Positions 38,312 through 47,387 of a DNA stretch of 64,000 nucleotides are shown piece after piece. Source of the DNA: a bacterium. Lineage in GTDB: Bacteria > Bacillota > Bacilli > Lactobacillales > Streptococcaceae. Both the position numbers and the translations under genes were made by a program. Position 1 is the first letter of the stretch. Each line of letters starts with the position of its first letter. The notes beneath the pieces are model-generated. The model was given only the letters and a program-made list of their open reading frames with translations, was not told where the DNA came from and made no database searches. Location: the NCBI GenBank assembly GCA_905221455.1, contig CAJNDF010000011.1, forward strand, positions 1 to 64,000. Reading direction: 5' to 3'.

Positions 38312-39049
38312 ATGACCTACACAATCTTAATCGTAGAAGATGAATATCTGGTAAGGCAAGGTTTGACCAAGCTGGTCAATGTAGCAGCCTACGATATGGA
38401 AATCATCGGTCAGGCTGAAAATGGAAGGCAGGCTTGGGATTTGATTCAAAAGCAGGTGCCAGATATTATTTTAACCGATATCAATATGCCTCAGCTAAAT
38501 GGCATCCAGTTGGCAAGACTAGTACGAGAAACCTTTCCTCAGGTGCATCTAGTTTTTTTGACAGGCTACGATGATTTTGATTATGCCTTGTCTGCAGTCA
38601 AACTTGGTGTAGATGACTACCTGCTCAAGCCCTTTTCTCGTCAGGATATTGAGGAAATGTTGGGGAAAATCAAGCAAAAGTTGGACAAGGAAGAAAAGGA
38701 AGAGCAGTTACAAGATTTATTGACTGATAAGTTTGAGGGAAATATGGCTCAGAAGATTCAGACCCATCTGGCTGATAGTCAGTTTAGTTTAAAGTCTTTA
38801 GCCAATGACTTAGGTTTTAGTCCGACTTATCTGAGTTCCTTGATTAAGAAAGAATTGGGCTTGCCTTTTCAAGATTATCTGGTAAGAGAGCGTGTCAAAC
38901 AAGCCAAACTCTTGCTTCTGACCACGGATTTAAAGATTTATGAGATAGCAGAAAAGGTTGGCTTTGAAGATATGAATTACTTTACCCAACGTTTTAAACA
39001 GATTGCAGGTGTGACCCCTCGTCAGTTTAAGAAGGGAGAAGGCCGATGA
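38312..39049 (+). CDS. Response regulator with AraC-type output (TCS09/YesN-like)
   Basis: A 245-residue protein with a REC domain (residues 1-~120; phospho-acceptor D56 in ILTDINMPQ, Lys in YLLKPF) and a C-terminal AraC double HTH (SLKSLANDLGFSPTYLSSLI, then KIYEIAEKVGFEDMNYFTQR). The ATG at 38312 has AAGGAGAG upstream; an upstream in-frame start at 38294 is less likely. The kinase gene overlaps by 4 bases. Pneumococcal TCS09 lies in the same place before zmpB, so this pair probably corresponds to it. Confidence 0.92.
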   Translation: MTYTILIVEDEYLVRQGLTKLVNVAAYDMEIIGQAENGRQAWDLIQKQVPDIILTDINMPQLNGIQLARLVRETFPQVHLVFLTGYDDFDYALSAVKLGVDDYLLKPFSRQDIEEMLGKIKQKLDKEEKEEQLQDLLTDKFEGNMAQKIQTHLADSQFSLKSLANDLGFSPTYLSSLIKKELGLPFQDYLVRERVKQAKLLLLTTDLKIYEIAEKVGFEDMNYFTQRFKQIAGVTPRQFKKGEGR

Positions 39050-40728
39050 AGCGTTCTTCTCTACTAGTCAGAATGGTTATTTCCATCTTTCTGGTCTTTC
39101 TCATTCTCCTAGCTCTGGTCGGGACTTTCTACTATCAATCTAGTTCATCAGCTATTGAGGCCACTATTGAGGGCAATAGTCAAACGACTATCAACCAGAC
39201 TAGCCACTTTATTCAGTCTTATATCAAAAAATTAGAAACGACCTCGACTAGTTTGACCCAGCAGACGGATGTTCTAGCCTATGCTGAGAATCCCAGTCAA
39301 GACAAGGTCAAGGGGATTCGAGATTTGTTTTTGACCATCTTAAAGGCAGACCAGGACTTGAAAACGGTGGTACTGGTAACCAAATCCGGTCAGGTCATTT
39401 CTACAGATGACAGTGTGCAGATGAAAACTTCCTCAGATATGATGGCTGAGGATTGGTACCAAAAGGCTATTCATCAGGGAGCTAAGCCAGTTTTGACACC
39501 AGCTCGTAAATCGGATAGTCAGTGGGTCATTTCTATCACTCAGGAACTGGTTGATGCAAAGGGAGCCAATCTTGGCGTGCTTCGCTTGGACATTTCCTAC
39601 GAAACTCTGGAAGCCTATCTCAACCAACTTCAGTTGGGTCAGCAGGGTTTTGCCTTTATCATCAATGAAAACCATGAATTTGTCTACCATCCTCAACACA
39701 CAGTTTATAGTTCATCTAGCGAAATGGAGGCCATGAAACCCTATATCGTGACAGGTCAGGGCTATACCCTTGACCACAAATCCTACGTCAGTCAGGAACA
39801 GATTGCAGGAACTGATTGGACGGTTATAGGAGTTTCTTCGCTGGAGAAGTTAGACCAGGTTCGGAGTCAACTCATGTGGACCTTGCTTGGGGCTAGTGTC
39901 ACCTCTCTTCTTGCCTGTCTCTGCTTGGTGTGGTTCAGTCTCAGACGTTGGATTGCCCCTTTGAAGGATTTGAGAGAAACCATGCTGAAAATTTCCTCTG
40001 GTATACAAAATCTGCGTGCCAAGGAAACTGGTGCATATGAGTTGAGAGAAGTGACTCGTCAGTTTAATGCCATGTTGGATCAAATTGATCAGCTGATGGC
40101 AGATGTGCGCAAACAGGAAGAAACGACCCGTCAGTATGAACTTCAAGCCTTGTCGAGTCAGATTAACCCCCATTTCCTCTACAATACTTTGGACACCATC
40201 ATCTGGATGGCTGAATTTCAGGATAGTCAGCGAGTGGTTCAGGTGACCAAGTCCTTGGCAACCTATTTCCGCTTGGCGCTCAATCAAGGCAAGGACTTGA
40301 TTTCTATTTCTGATGAAATCAATCATGTTCGCCAGTATCTCTTTATCCAGAAACAACGCTACGGGGATAAGCTGGAATACGAGATTGATGAAAATCCTGC
40401 CTTTGATAATTTAGTCTTGCCCAAGTTGGTGTTACAACCCTTGGTGGAAAATGCTCTTTACCATGGCATCAAGGAGAAGGAAGGTCAGGGGCATATTAGA
40501 GTTTCCGTTCAGAAACAGGATAGAGGACTAGTCATCCGCATTGAGGATGATGGTGTTGGCTTCCAATCTACTGGAGACAATAGTCAAAGTCAGCTCAAAC
40601 GTGGGGGAGTTGGTCTGCAAAATGTTGACCAGCGTCTCAAACTTCATTTTGGAGAAGATTATCAGATGAAGATTGATTCTGTACCCGACAAAGGGACGAC
40701 GGTTGAAATATACATAAATAGAATATAA
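39046..40728 (+). CDS. YesM-type sensor histidine kinase
   Basis: A 560-residue kinase: helix 1 near residues 10-28, an extracellular dCACHE-like sensor (~30-275), helix 2 near 278-298 (WTLLGASVTSLLACLCLVWF), a HAMP region, then the His_kinase domain with LSSQINPHFLYNTLDTI (His376) and HATPase motifs LVENALYHGI and GVGLQNVDQRL. It phosphorylates the AraC-type partner. YesM-type kinases usually sense sugars or related extracellular ligands; the signal here is unknown. Confidence 0.93.
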   Translation: MKRSSLLVRMVISIFLVFLILLALVGTFYYQSSSSAIEATIEGNSQTTINQTSHFIQSYIKKLETTSTSLTQQTDVLAYAENPSQDKVKGIRDLFLTILKADQDLKTVVLVTKSGQVISTDDSVQMKTSSDMMAEDWYQKAIHQGAKPVLTPARKSDSQWVISITQELVDAKGANLGVLRLDISYETLEAYLNQLQLGQQGFAFIINENHEFVYHPQHTVYSSSSEMEAMKPYIVTGQGYTLDHKSYVSQEQIAGTDWTVIGVSSLEKLDQVRSQLMWTLLGASVTSLLACLCLVWFSLRRWIAPLKDLRETMLKISSGIQNLRAKETGAYELREVTRQFNAMLDQIDQLMADVRKQEETTRQYELQALSSQINPHFLYNTLDTIIWMAEFQDSQRVVQVTKSLATYFRLALNQGKDLISISDEINHVRQYLFIQKQRYGDKLEYEIDENPAFDNLVLPKLVLQPLVENALYHGIKEKEGQGHIRVSVQKQDRGLVIRIEDDGVGFQSTGDNSQSQLKRGGVGLQNVDQRLKLHFGEDYQMKIDSVPDKGTTVEIYINRI

Positions 40729-40735
40729 ACTAGCT

Positions 40736-40762
40736 AACTCCCAGTCAATTCTGGGAGTTTTA
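40736..40762 (+). terminator. Rho-independent terminator of the two-component operon
   Basis: AACTCCCAG (40736-40744) pairs with CTGGGAGTT (40751-40759), then TTTA. Confidence 0.88.
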
Positions 40763-40851
40763 TGCGTAATTGAGCAAGCTTTCTAGGTTGTCTATCTTGC
40801 TAAAAACAAGAAAAAACGATATGATAGATAATGACAAAAGAGGTATCAAGT

Positions 40852-41415
40852 ATGAAGGAAAAAGATATTCAAAGAGAAACAAGCCAGATTGTAGAAGATG
40901 TATTGGAAAAGGCCAATTTGAAGCAAGGATCTATCTTTGTTTTGGGCCTTTCTTCTAGTGAAGTGATAGGTGGTCAGATTGGCAAGGAATCTAGCCAAGA
41001 AATTGGCGAAATCATTGTGAAAACCATTCTAGATATCCTAGAGGAGAAAGGAATTCATCTAGCCGTTCAAGGTTGTGAACATGTCAATCGGGCCCTCGTT
41101 GTTGAACGTCAGGTTGCAGAGCAGTTTGGTCTGGAAATCGTCAGTGTCCTTCCGACTCTTCATGCAGGAGGTTCGGGACAATTGGCAGCCTTCAAGTTTA
41201 TGCAGGATCCAGTTGAAGTTGAATTTATCAAGGCTCATGCTGGATTGGATATCGGAGATACTGCAATTGGCATGCATGTCAAGCATGTTCAGGTTCCGAT
41301 TCGTCCTCTTTTGAGAGAGATTGGGCATGCCCACGTAACGGCGCTGGCTAGTCGTCCAAAATTAATCGGAGGTGCGCGTGCGCACTATCCGCAAGATTCT
41401 ATCAGAAAGTCGTAA
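40852..41415 (+). CDS. YwlG/TIGR01440-family protein (UPF0340)
   Basis: A 187-residue protein starting [20 protein letters not shown] with the family segments [17 protein letters not shown] and [13 protein letters not shown]. Function is unknown across Firmicutes. The ATG at 40852 is chosen because GAGG precedes it and because another ATG at 40831 is only about 6 bases after a TATGAT -10 box. Its stop is 2 bases before the zmpB start, so zmpB is probably transcribed with it. Confidence 0.85.
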   Translation: MKEKDIQRETSQIVEDVLEKANLKQGSIFVLGLSSSEVIGGQIGKESSQEIGEIIVKTILDILEEKGIHLAVQGCEHVNRALVVERQVAEQFGLEIVSVLPTLHAGGSGQLAAFKFMQDPVEVEFIKAHAGLDIGDTAIGMHVKHVQVPIRPLLREIGHAHVTALASRPKLIGGARAHYPQDSIRKS

Positions 41416-41417
41416 GA

Positions 41418-44400
41418 ATGAAAAAAACAAAACAACAACTAGAAAAAATTACCAAATATTCCATTCGTAAGCTAACTGTTGGGGTAGGTCCTGTAGCCAT
41501 TGGGGCCTTCCTTTTTGGTGCCAGTACCCTTTCAGTAGATAAGGTGCAAGCCAATGAAGTTGGTGGAGCTCATAGCGTTCATTACCGTTATCTGGCGGAG
41601 CAGGAATTGACTGAGTCTGAAAAAGCTCTGATTCACCATGAGGTTCCTACAGGATTTCAAGATGATGATATTCTTTATGTAGTTTATCGCAAGAAGGCAA
41701 CTAACAGTCAACAACTTCCATACACAGGAAGTAAGGAGCTAGCTCTAGCAGGTCTTGGCTTGGCAACGGCTTCTCTAGCAGTCTTTTTGGTGTCCAAAAA
41801 AGGTCGTAAAGAAGTCCTAGGAGTTCTCTTGATTGGTTCTTTAGGAGCCAGCACCTTTGTACCTTATGGGACATTTGCATTTGAAAATAAAGAATTACTT
41901 TCTTATAACCAAACTATTTCAGCCTCAACACATGAAGGCTTGGCTGAAGGGATTATCCACATTGATGGCTATGAATACATTGGATACTTTAAGGAAGCAG
42001 AACTCCATCCATCAAGACCAGCTTCAGCTGAACAGCCTCAGTTGCCAGTAGAAAATCAAAGTTCAAAAGAAATCGAGAAAACAGAAGTAGCTCAAGAAAC
42101 ATCTGTGGTTACTCCGGAAACTGTTATTGAAAAACCTGTAGTAGAGAATCCAGTTGCTCCTGCGGTTGAAGAAAAACCAGTTTCTGAAAAACCTCAGACA
42201 GGACAGGAAGAGAGCTTTGTGGAGATTCCTTTTGAAACGGTCACGAGCCCAGATGCGAATCTAGCAGAAGGACAGACTCGTATTGTCACAGCCGGAGTAA
42301 ATGGTCAGCGTCGCCTTGTAACCAAAGTTTCGATGGTTAACGGTCAAGAAGTTAGAGAAGTCATCGAAGACCAAGTGATTCAAAATCCTGTGTCGCAAGT
42401 CATTGCAGTCGGAACTAAGAAAGAAGTGCAACCTGCACCAACTCCAGTACCACAAGCTGAACCAAGTTACCAAGTAGCTAAAGGAACCCAAGAAGAAGGT
42501 AAGGTAGGCCAAGCCTTAACGCAACCGGAATTACCAGAAGCTCCAGTTGAAGCAAAAGGTACTCAAGAAGAAGGTAAGACAGGCCAAGCCTTAACGCAGC
42601 CAGAATTACCAGAAGCCCCAGTAGAAGCAAAAGGAACTCAAGAGGAAGGTAAAGCAGGTCAAGCCTTAACGCAACCCGAATTGCCAGAAGCTCCAGTAGA
42701 AGTAAAAGGCACACAAGAGGAAGGTAAGGCAGGACAAGCCCTTGTTCAAGATCCATTACCTGAGTACAAAGTAACTGAGGGAACCCTTGTTGAAACATCG
42801 ACTACAGACCTAGACTATAAAACTGAAACGACTGAGGACCCAACCAAGTATACAGATGAAGAAACTGTCGTAAGAAATGGTGAAAAAGGAAATCAAGTTA
42901 CTAAAACAACCTATAAAACAGTAGAAGGTGTTAAAACGGACCAAGTTCTTTCAACTAGCACAGAAGTTACCAAGGAACCTGTAAATCAACAGGTAAGTCG
43001 TGGTACAAAACCAATTGAAGGAACTCTTGTAGAAGAAAGTCTTGAAAAGATTCCATTTAAGGAAGTTGTTAAAGAAGATGATCAACTGAAAAAAGGTTTA
43101 GAAGTCGTAGCTCAAGAAGGGAAAGAAGGTCAGAAAAAAATTACTAAGACCTTTAATACCATTAAGGGTGTTAAAACAGAAGACGCTCCAAAAGTTACAG
43201 AGGAAGTCATTGAGCCCCCTCAAGACCGAATTTTGAAACGTGGAACTAAGAACTTTGACAAACCAGTATTGACCATCACAGCAGTTGAACCTAAGGATTT
43301 GAAACGTACTTCAGATGTTAAATACAGTCTAGAAAATCCAAGTAAGGCAGCTATTAAATCTATCACCCTAACTCTGAAAAAAGGTGATGAGATTGTCAAA
43401 ACTTTGAATGTTTCGCCAGAAGACCTAACTGCTAATTTAACAGATTTGCAGTACTACAAGGATTATAAACTTGAAACCAAGATGGTTTATGACCGTGGTG
43501 AGGGTGATGAAGAAGAAGTTCTGAATGAAGAACCTTTAAGAATTGACCTCAAAAAAGTTGAAATCAAGAACATCAAAGAAACAAGCTTGATGAGTGTGGA
43601 TTCTGATGGTAACGAAACAGATACTAGTTTGCTTACGGAAAAACCAGCTGATGTCGCTCCGCTTTATTTACGAGTAACCACTCATGATAACAAAACAACA
43701 AGACTGGCTGTTGATAAGATTGAAGAAGTCACAGTTGATGGCAAGACCTTGTATAAGGTCACTGCCAAAGCACCTGATTTGATTCAACGTAATGCTGATA
43801 ACACACTTAAAGAAGAGTATGTTCATTACTTTGAAAAACAAAAAGCAAAAGAAGGTAATGTTTACTATAACTTCAACGAGCTTGTAAAAGATATGAAAGC
43901 AAATCCTACAGGCGAGTTTAAACTGGGTGCAGATTTAAATGCAGCCAATGTACCGACTCCAAATAAAGAGTATGTTCCTGGTACATTTAAAGGTAAGTTA
44001 TCAAGTGTTGACGGACAACGTTATTCGATCCACAATATGACACGTCAATTATTTGGTGGTATTGAAGGCGGTTCGGTTAAAGATGTTAATCTGGCTAATG
44101 TCGATATTAATATGCCTTGGATTGACAATATTTCTGCTCTTGCTAGAACTGTTAAAAACGCTACTGTTGAAAACATTAAAGTAACTGGTAGCATCACTGG
44201 TAGAGATGGAATTGCCGGACTTGTTAACAAATTAGATGTTGGTGGACAACTTACTAATGTTGCTTATATCGGTAAACTTACAGGTGTAGGTGATAGAGGT
44301 TGGGATTTCGGTGGCATGGTTGGCGAAATCTGGAAAGGTAACGTTAACAAAGGCTATGTAGAAGCTGATATAGTTGCCAATAAAGCTCGTATCGGTGGAT

Positions 44401-47327
44401 TTGTTGCTAGATCGGATAATGGTTCTGATCCTAACGGAATTGGTAAATATGGTTCTGTTCGTAATGCTGTTACTAAAGGAACTATTAAGGTAAATACACC
44501 TGTTGAAGTTGGTGGTTTCCTTAGTAAGAACTGGGCATGGGGTAAAGTTGCTGACTCTGTGTCTATGATGAAGGTTGAAAATGGTGAAGTGTTCTATGGA
44601 TCTAAAGATATTGACGAAGATGGTGGATACTTCTCAAATGACGCATTAGAACGTAACTTTATAGTTAAAGATGTAAGTACAGGTAAGCGTTCATTTAGAT
44701 TCTCTGTTTCTAACCGAATTAAAGAAGTGTCTCAAGATGATGCTGATAAGAAAATCGCAACTTTAGGAATTACAGCTAATGATTATGTTATCAACCCTCT
44801 TGTTGAAGATTCACTTAACAATGTCAAACCAAAAGCTGATACTTACAAAGATACTCAAGACTACGACGCATCTCGCGAACTCGCTTACCGTAATATCGAA
44901 AAACTTCAACCGTTCTATAATAAAGAATGGATTGTTAACCAAGGTAACAAGATCCCAGCTGGATCAAACTTATTAACGAAAGAAGTTTTATCTGTTACTG
45001 CTATGAAAGGAAATGACTTTGTCACAGACCTTACAGATGCTGATCATATTATGATTCATTATGCAGATAAGACGAAAGAAATTAAAGCTATTACACAAAA
45101 AGAATCTAAGGTTCAACAAGTTCGTGAATATAGTATTAACGATTTAGGTGATATTGTTTACACACCAAACATGGTTGTAAAAGATCGTGCAGATCTAATC
45201 AGTGCTATCGAAAGTAAATTGAGTCCAGTTGAATTGCAATCTGACCCGATTTACCAACACTTGGGTAGAACTGGTGGCAACAAAGTCAATGCAATTAAGG
45301 ATTTGTACTTAGAAGAAAGCTTCAAGTATGTTAAAGATAACCTTAATAAATTCGTTACGAAGTTAGTGGAAAATGAAGATCACCAACTGAACACAGATGA
45401 AGCTGCAAAACGTGCCTTAATTAAGAAAATCGATGACAATAAGGCTGCAGTTCTTCTTGGTTTGTCTTACCTCAACCGTTATTACGGAGTTAAATTCGAT
45501 GACTTTAACATTAAAGAATTAATGTTATTCAAACCGGATTTCTATGGTAAGAATGTGAGCGTCTTAGACAGAATTATCAATATTGGTTCTAAAGAAAATA
45601 ATGTAAAAGGTGACCGTACTCAAGATGCATACCGCGAAGTGATTGCTGGTGCTACTGGGAAAGGCGACCTAAATGCATTCTTAAAATACAATATGGAACT
45701 ATTCACAAGTGACACTGACTTAAACGATTGGTTCATAAAAGCAACTAAAGATAACGTATATGTGGTTGAGCCGAAGACAACAACTCCTGAATTTGCTGAT
45801 AAGAAACACAGAGCGTACGAAGGATTAAACAACGATGTCCACGGTAAGATGATTCTGCCACTTCTGAACTTAAAAGATGCGCACATGATTCTAATCTCAA
45901 CATATAATACACTAGCGTACAGTTCATTCGAGAAGTACGGTAAGAATACTGAAGCAGAACGCGAGGCATTCAAACCTGAAATCGATAAAGTAGCAAAAGC
46001 TCAACAAAATTACTTGGATTTCTGGTCTCGTCTATCATTAGATAAAGTTCGTAACCAGCTATTGAAGAGCAATAACATGGTACCAACACCAGTACTTGAT
46101 AACCAAAACTATCCAGAAGGTACTGACAAATACGGTCACACTAACAGCGGTAAAGACATTGCTCCAGTTCGTGAACTATATGGACCAACAGGTCGTTATC
46201 ACGCAACTGACTGGCGTATGGGAGCTGTCGCTCGTGTTTATGGTAACCCTTATAAAGATGATTCAGTATTCTTCATGGTTACTAGTATGATTAGTGACTT
46301 CGGTATCTCTGCATTTACTCACGAAACAACTCACGTAAATGACCGCATGGTTTACCTAGGTGGTTCTAGACACCGTGAAGGTACTGACCTAGAAGCATTT
46401 GCACAAGGTATGTTACAATCTCCTGCTGAAACAAGTCCAAACGGCGACTTTAAAGCACTTGGATTAAACATGGCATACGAACGTCCAAACGATGGAAACC
46501 AATGGTATAACACTAATCCAAACGATCTTGCATCTCGTGCAGAAATCGATCATTACATGAAAGGTTTCAATGATACGCTCATGCTTCTTGACTACCTTGA
46601 AGGAGAAGCCGTTCTTGATAAACACGATAAAGCCTTAAATAGCGCTTGGTTCAAGAAAGTGGATAAAAAACTACGTGGAGCTAATACGAAGAACCAATAC
46701 GACAACGTTAGAGATTTAAATGCAGAAGAAAAGGAATATGATTTAACATCTGTTAACGACTTAGTAGAGAAAAACTTCATGACCAAACACGGTCCTGGTA
46801 ATGGTACTTATGACCCAACTGGATTTAGCTCTGCCTATGTAACGGTGCCTATTACTGCAGGTATTTACGGTGGTAATACAAGTGAAGGGGCTCCAGGAGC
46901 AATGTCATTCAAGCATAACACCTTCCGTATGTGGGGTTACTTTGGATATGAAAAAGGCTTCCTAAATTACGCTTCTAACATGCTGAAAAATGAGTCAAAA
47001 CAGGCTGGTCATGCTACTCTAGGTGATGACTTTATCATTAAGAAAGTTTCTGATGGTAAATTTACTTCTCTAGAAGCTTGGAAGAAAGAATACTTCAAAG
47101 AAGTTGTTGATAAAGCTAAGGCAGGATTTAACCCTGTTACAATCGATGGTACTACATACAGTAGTTATGATGAGTTGAAGAATGCATTTGCTGCAGCTGT
47201 TGAAAAAGATAAAGCTACTCTTAAAAATGGATCCGTTAAATTTGACAACACTCTTGCACTTAAAGAAAAACTATACAAAAAACTTCTTCAACAAACAAAC
47301 AGCTTTAAAACTTCAATCTTTAAATAA
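41418..47327 (+). CDS. zmpB: ZmpB-type M26 zinc metalloprotease
   Basis: A 1969-residue surface protease. The signal region contains YSIRKLTVGVGPVAIG, then an N-terminal LPYTG sortase motif (100-104) followed by two hydrophobic helices, the unusual N-terminal anchoring of Zmp/IgA1 proteases. A G5 domain (about 275-340) and 25-residue KGTQEEGK repeats follow, then further repeats, a beta-helix-like central region and the catalytic domain. The zinc site is HETTH (1635-1639) with Glu1659 as third ligand (HExxH-19-E). M26 proteases cleave host glycoproteins or IgA1; ZmpB versus IgA1 protease is decided here by context. The ribosome-binding site is weak and the start lies 2 bases after the ywlG-like stop. 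Confidence 0.94.
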   Translation: MKKTKQQLEKITKYSIRKLTVGVGPVAIGAFLFGASTLSVDKVQANEVGGAHSVHYRYLAEQELTESEKALIHHEVPTGFQDDDILYVVYRKKATNSQQLPYTGSKELALAGLGLATASLAVFLVSKKGRKEVLGVLLIGSLGASTFVPYGTFAFENKELLSYNQTISASTHEGLAEGIIHIDGYEYIGYFKEAELHPSRPASAEQPQLPVENQSSKEIEKTEVAQETSVVTPETVIEKPVVENPVAPAVEEKPVSEKPQTGQEESFVEIPFETVTSPDANLAEGQTRIVTAGVNGQRRLVTKVSMVNGQEVREVIEDQVIQNPVSQVIAVGTKKEVQPAPTPVPQAEPSYQVAKGTQEEGKVGQALTQPELPEAPVEAKGTQEEGKTGQALTQPELPEAPVEAKGTQEEGKAGQALTQPELPEAPVEVKGTQEEGKAGQALVQDPLPEYKVTEGTLVETSTTDLDYKTETTEDPTKYTDEETVVRNGEKGNQVTKTTYKTVEGVKTDQVLSTSTEVTKEPVNQQVSRGTKPIEGTLVEESLEKIPFKEVVKEDDQLKKGLEVVAQEGKEGQKKITKTFNTIKGVKTEDAPKVTEEVIEPPQDRILKRGTKNFDKPVLTITAVEPKDLKRTSDVKYSLENPSKAAIKSITLTLKKGDEIVKTLNVSPEDLTANLTDLQYYKDYKLETKMVYDRGEGDEEEVLNEEPLRIDLKKVEIKNIKETSLMSVDSDGNETDTSLLTEKPADVAPLYLRVTTHDNKTTRLAVDKIEEVTVDGKTLYKVTAKAPDLIQRNADNTLKEEYVHYFEKQKAKEGNVYYNFNELVKDMKANPTGEFKLGADLNAANVPTPNKEYVPGTFKGKLSSVDGQRYSIHNMTRQLFGGIEGGSVKDVNLANVDINMPWIDNISALARTVKNATVENIKVTGSITGRDGIAGLVNKLDVGGQLTNVAYIGKLTGVGDRGWDFGGMVGEIWKGNVNKGYVEADIVANKARIGGFVARSDNGSDPNGIGKYGSVRNAVTKGTIKVNTPVEVGGFLSKNWAWGKVADSVSMMKVENGEVFYGSKDIDEDGGYFSNDALERNFIVKDVSTGKRSFRFSVSNRIKEVSQDDADKKIATLGITANDYVINPLVEDSLNNVKPKADTYKDTQDYDASRELAYRNIEKLQPFYNKEWIVNQGNKIPAGSNLLTKEVLSVTAMKGNDFVTDLTDADHIMIHYADKTKEIKAITQKESKVQQVREYSINDLGDIVYTPNMVVKDRADLISAIESKLSPVELQSDPIYQHLGRTGGNKVNAIKDLYLEESFKYVKDNLNKFVTKLVENEDHQLNTDEAAKRALIKKIDDNKAAVLLGLSYLNRYYGVKFDDFNIKELMLFKPDFYGKNVSVLDRIINIGSKENNVKGDRTQDAYREVIAGATGKGDLNAFLKYNMELFTSDTDLNDWFIKATKDNVYVVEPKTTTPEFADKKHRAYEGLNNDVHGKMILPLLNLKDAHMILISTYNTLAYSSFEKYGKNTEAEREAFKPEIDKVAKAQQNYLDFWSRLSLDKVRNQLLKSNNMVPTPVLDNQNYPEGTDKYGHTNSGKDIAPVRELYGPTGRYHATDWRMGAVARVYGNPYKDDSVFFMVTSMISDFGISAFTHETTHVNDRMVYLGGSRHREGTDLEAFAQGMLQSPAETSPNGDFKALGLNMAYERPNDGNQWYNTNPNDLASRAEIDHYMKGFNDTLMLLDYLEGEAVLDKHDKALNSAWFKKVDKKLRGANTKNQYDNVRDLNAEEKEYDLTSVNDLVEKNFMTKHGPGNGTYDPTGFSSAYVTVPITAGIYGGNTSEGAPGAMSFKHNTFRMWGYFGYEKGFLNYASNMLKNESKQAGHATLGDDFIIKKVSDGKFTSLEAWKKEYFKEVVDKAKAGFNPVTIDGTTYSSYDELKNAFAAAVEKDKATLKNGSVKFDNTLALKEKLYKKLLQQTNSFKTSIFK
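42480..42779 (+). repeat. 75-bp tandem coding repeat in zmpB
   Basis: Units start at 42480, 42555, 42630 and 42705; each encodes KGTQEEGKxGQALTQPELPE followed by APVEA or a close variant. The fourth unit decays after GQAL. The period is 25 codons, so copy-number change keeps the frame. Confidence 0.95.
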
Positions 47328-47334
47328 TTGAAAT

Positions 47335-47366
47335 CTCTCATCTGCTTTGCGGATGAGGGTTTTCTT
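47335..47366 (+). terminator. Rho-independent terminator of zmpB
   Basis: CTCATC (47337-47342) pairs with GATGAG (47352-47357), followed by GGTTTTCTT. Confidence 0.75.
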
Positions 47367-47372
47367 ATTTTG

Positions 47373-47381
47373 TGCTATACT
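47373..47381 (+). promoter_or_regulatory. Extended -10 promoter giving a probable leaderless pabBC mRNA
   Basis: TGC followed by TATACT (47376-47381). The ATG at 47388 lies 7 bases after the -10 box, as at 9028. Confidence 0.6.
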
Positions 47382-47387
47382 TAAGGT

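Noticed and set aside
42480..42779. CRISPR-like regular repeat
   Set aside because: Units are contiguous 75-bp coding repeats without unique spacers, in the zmpB frame.
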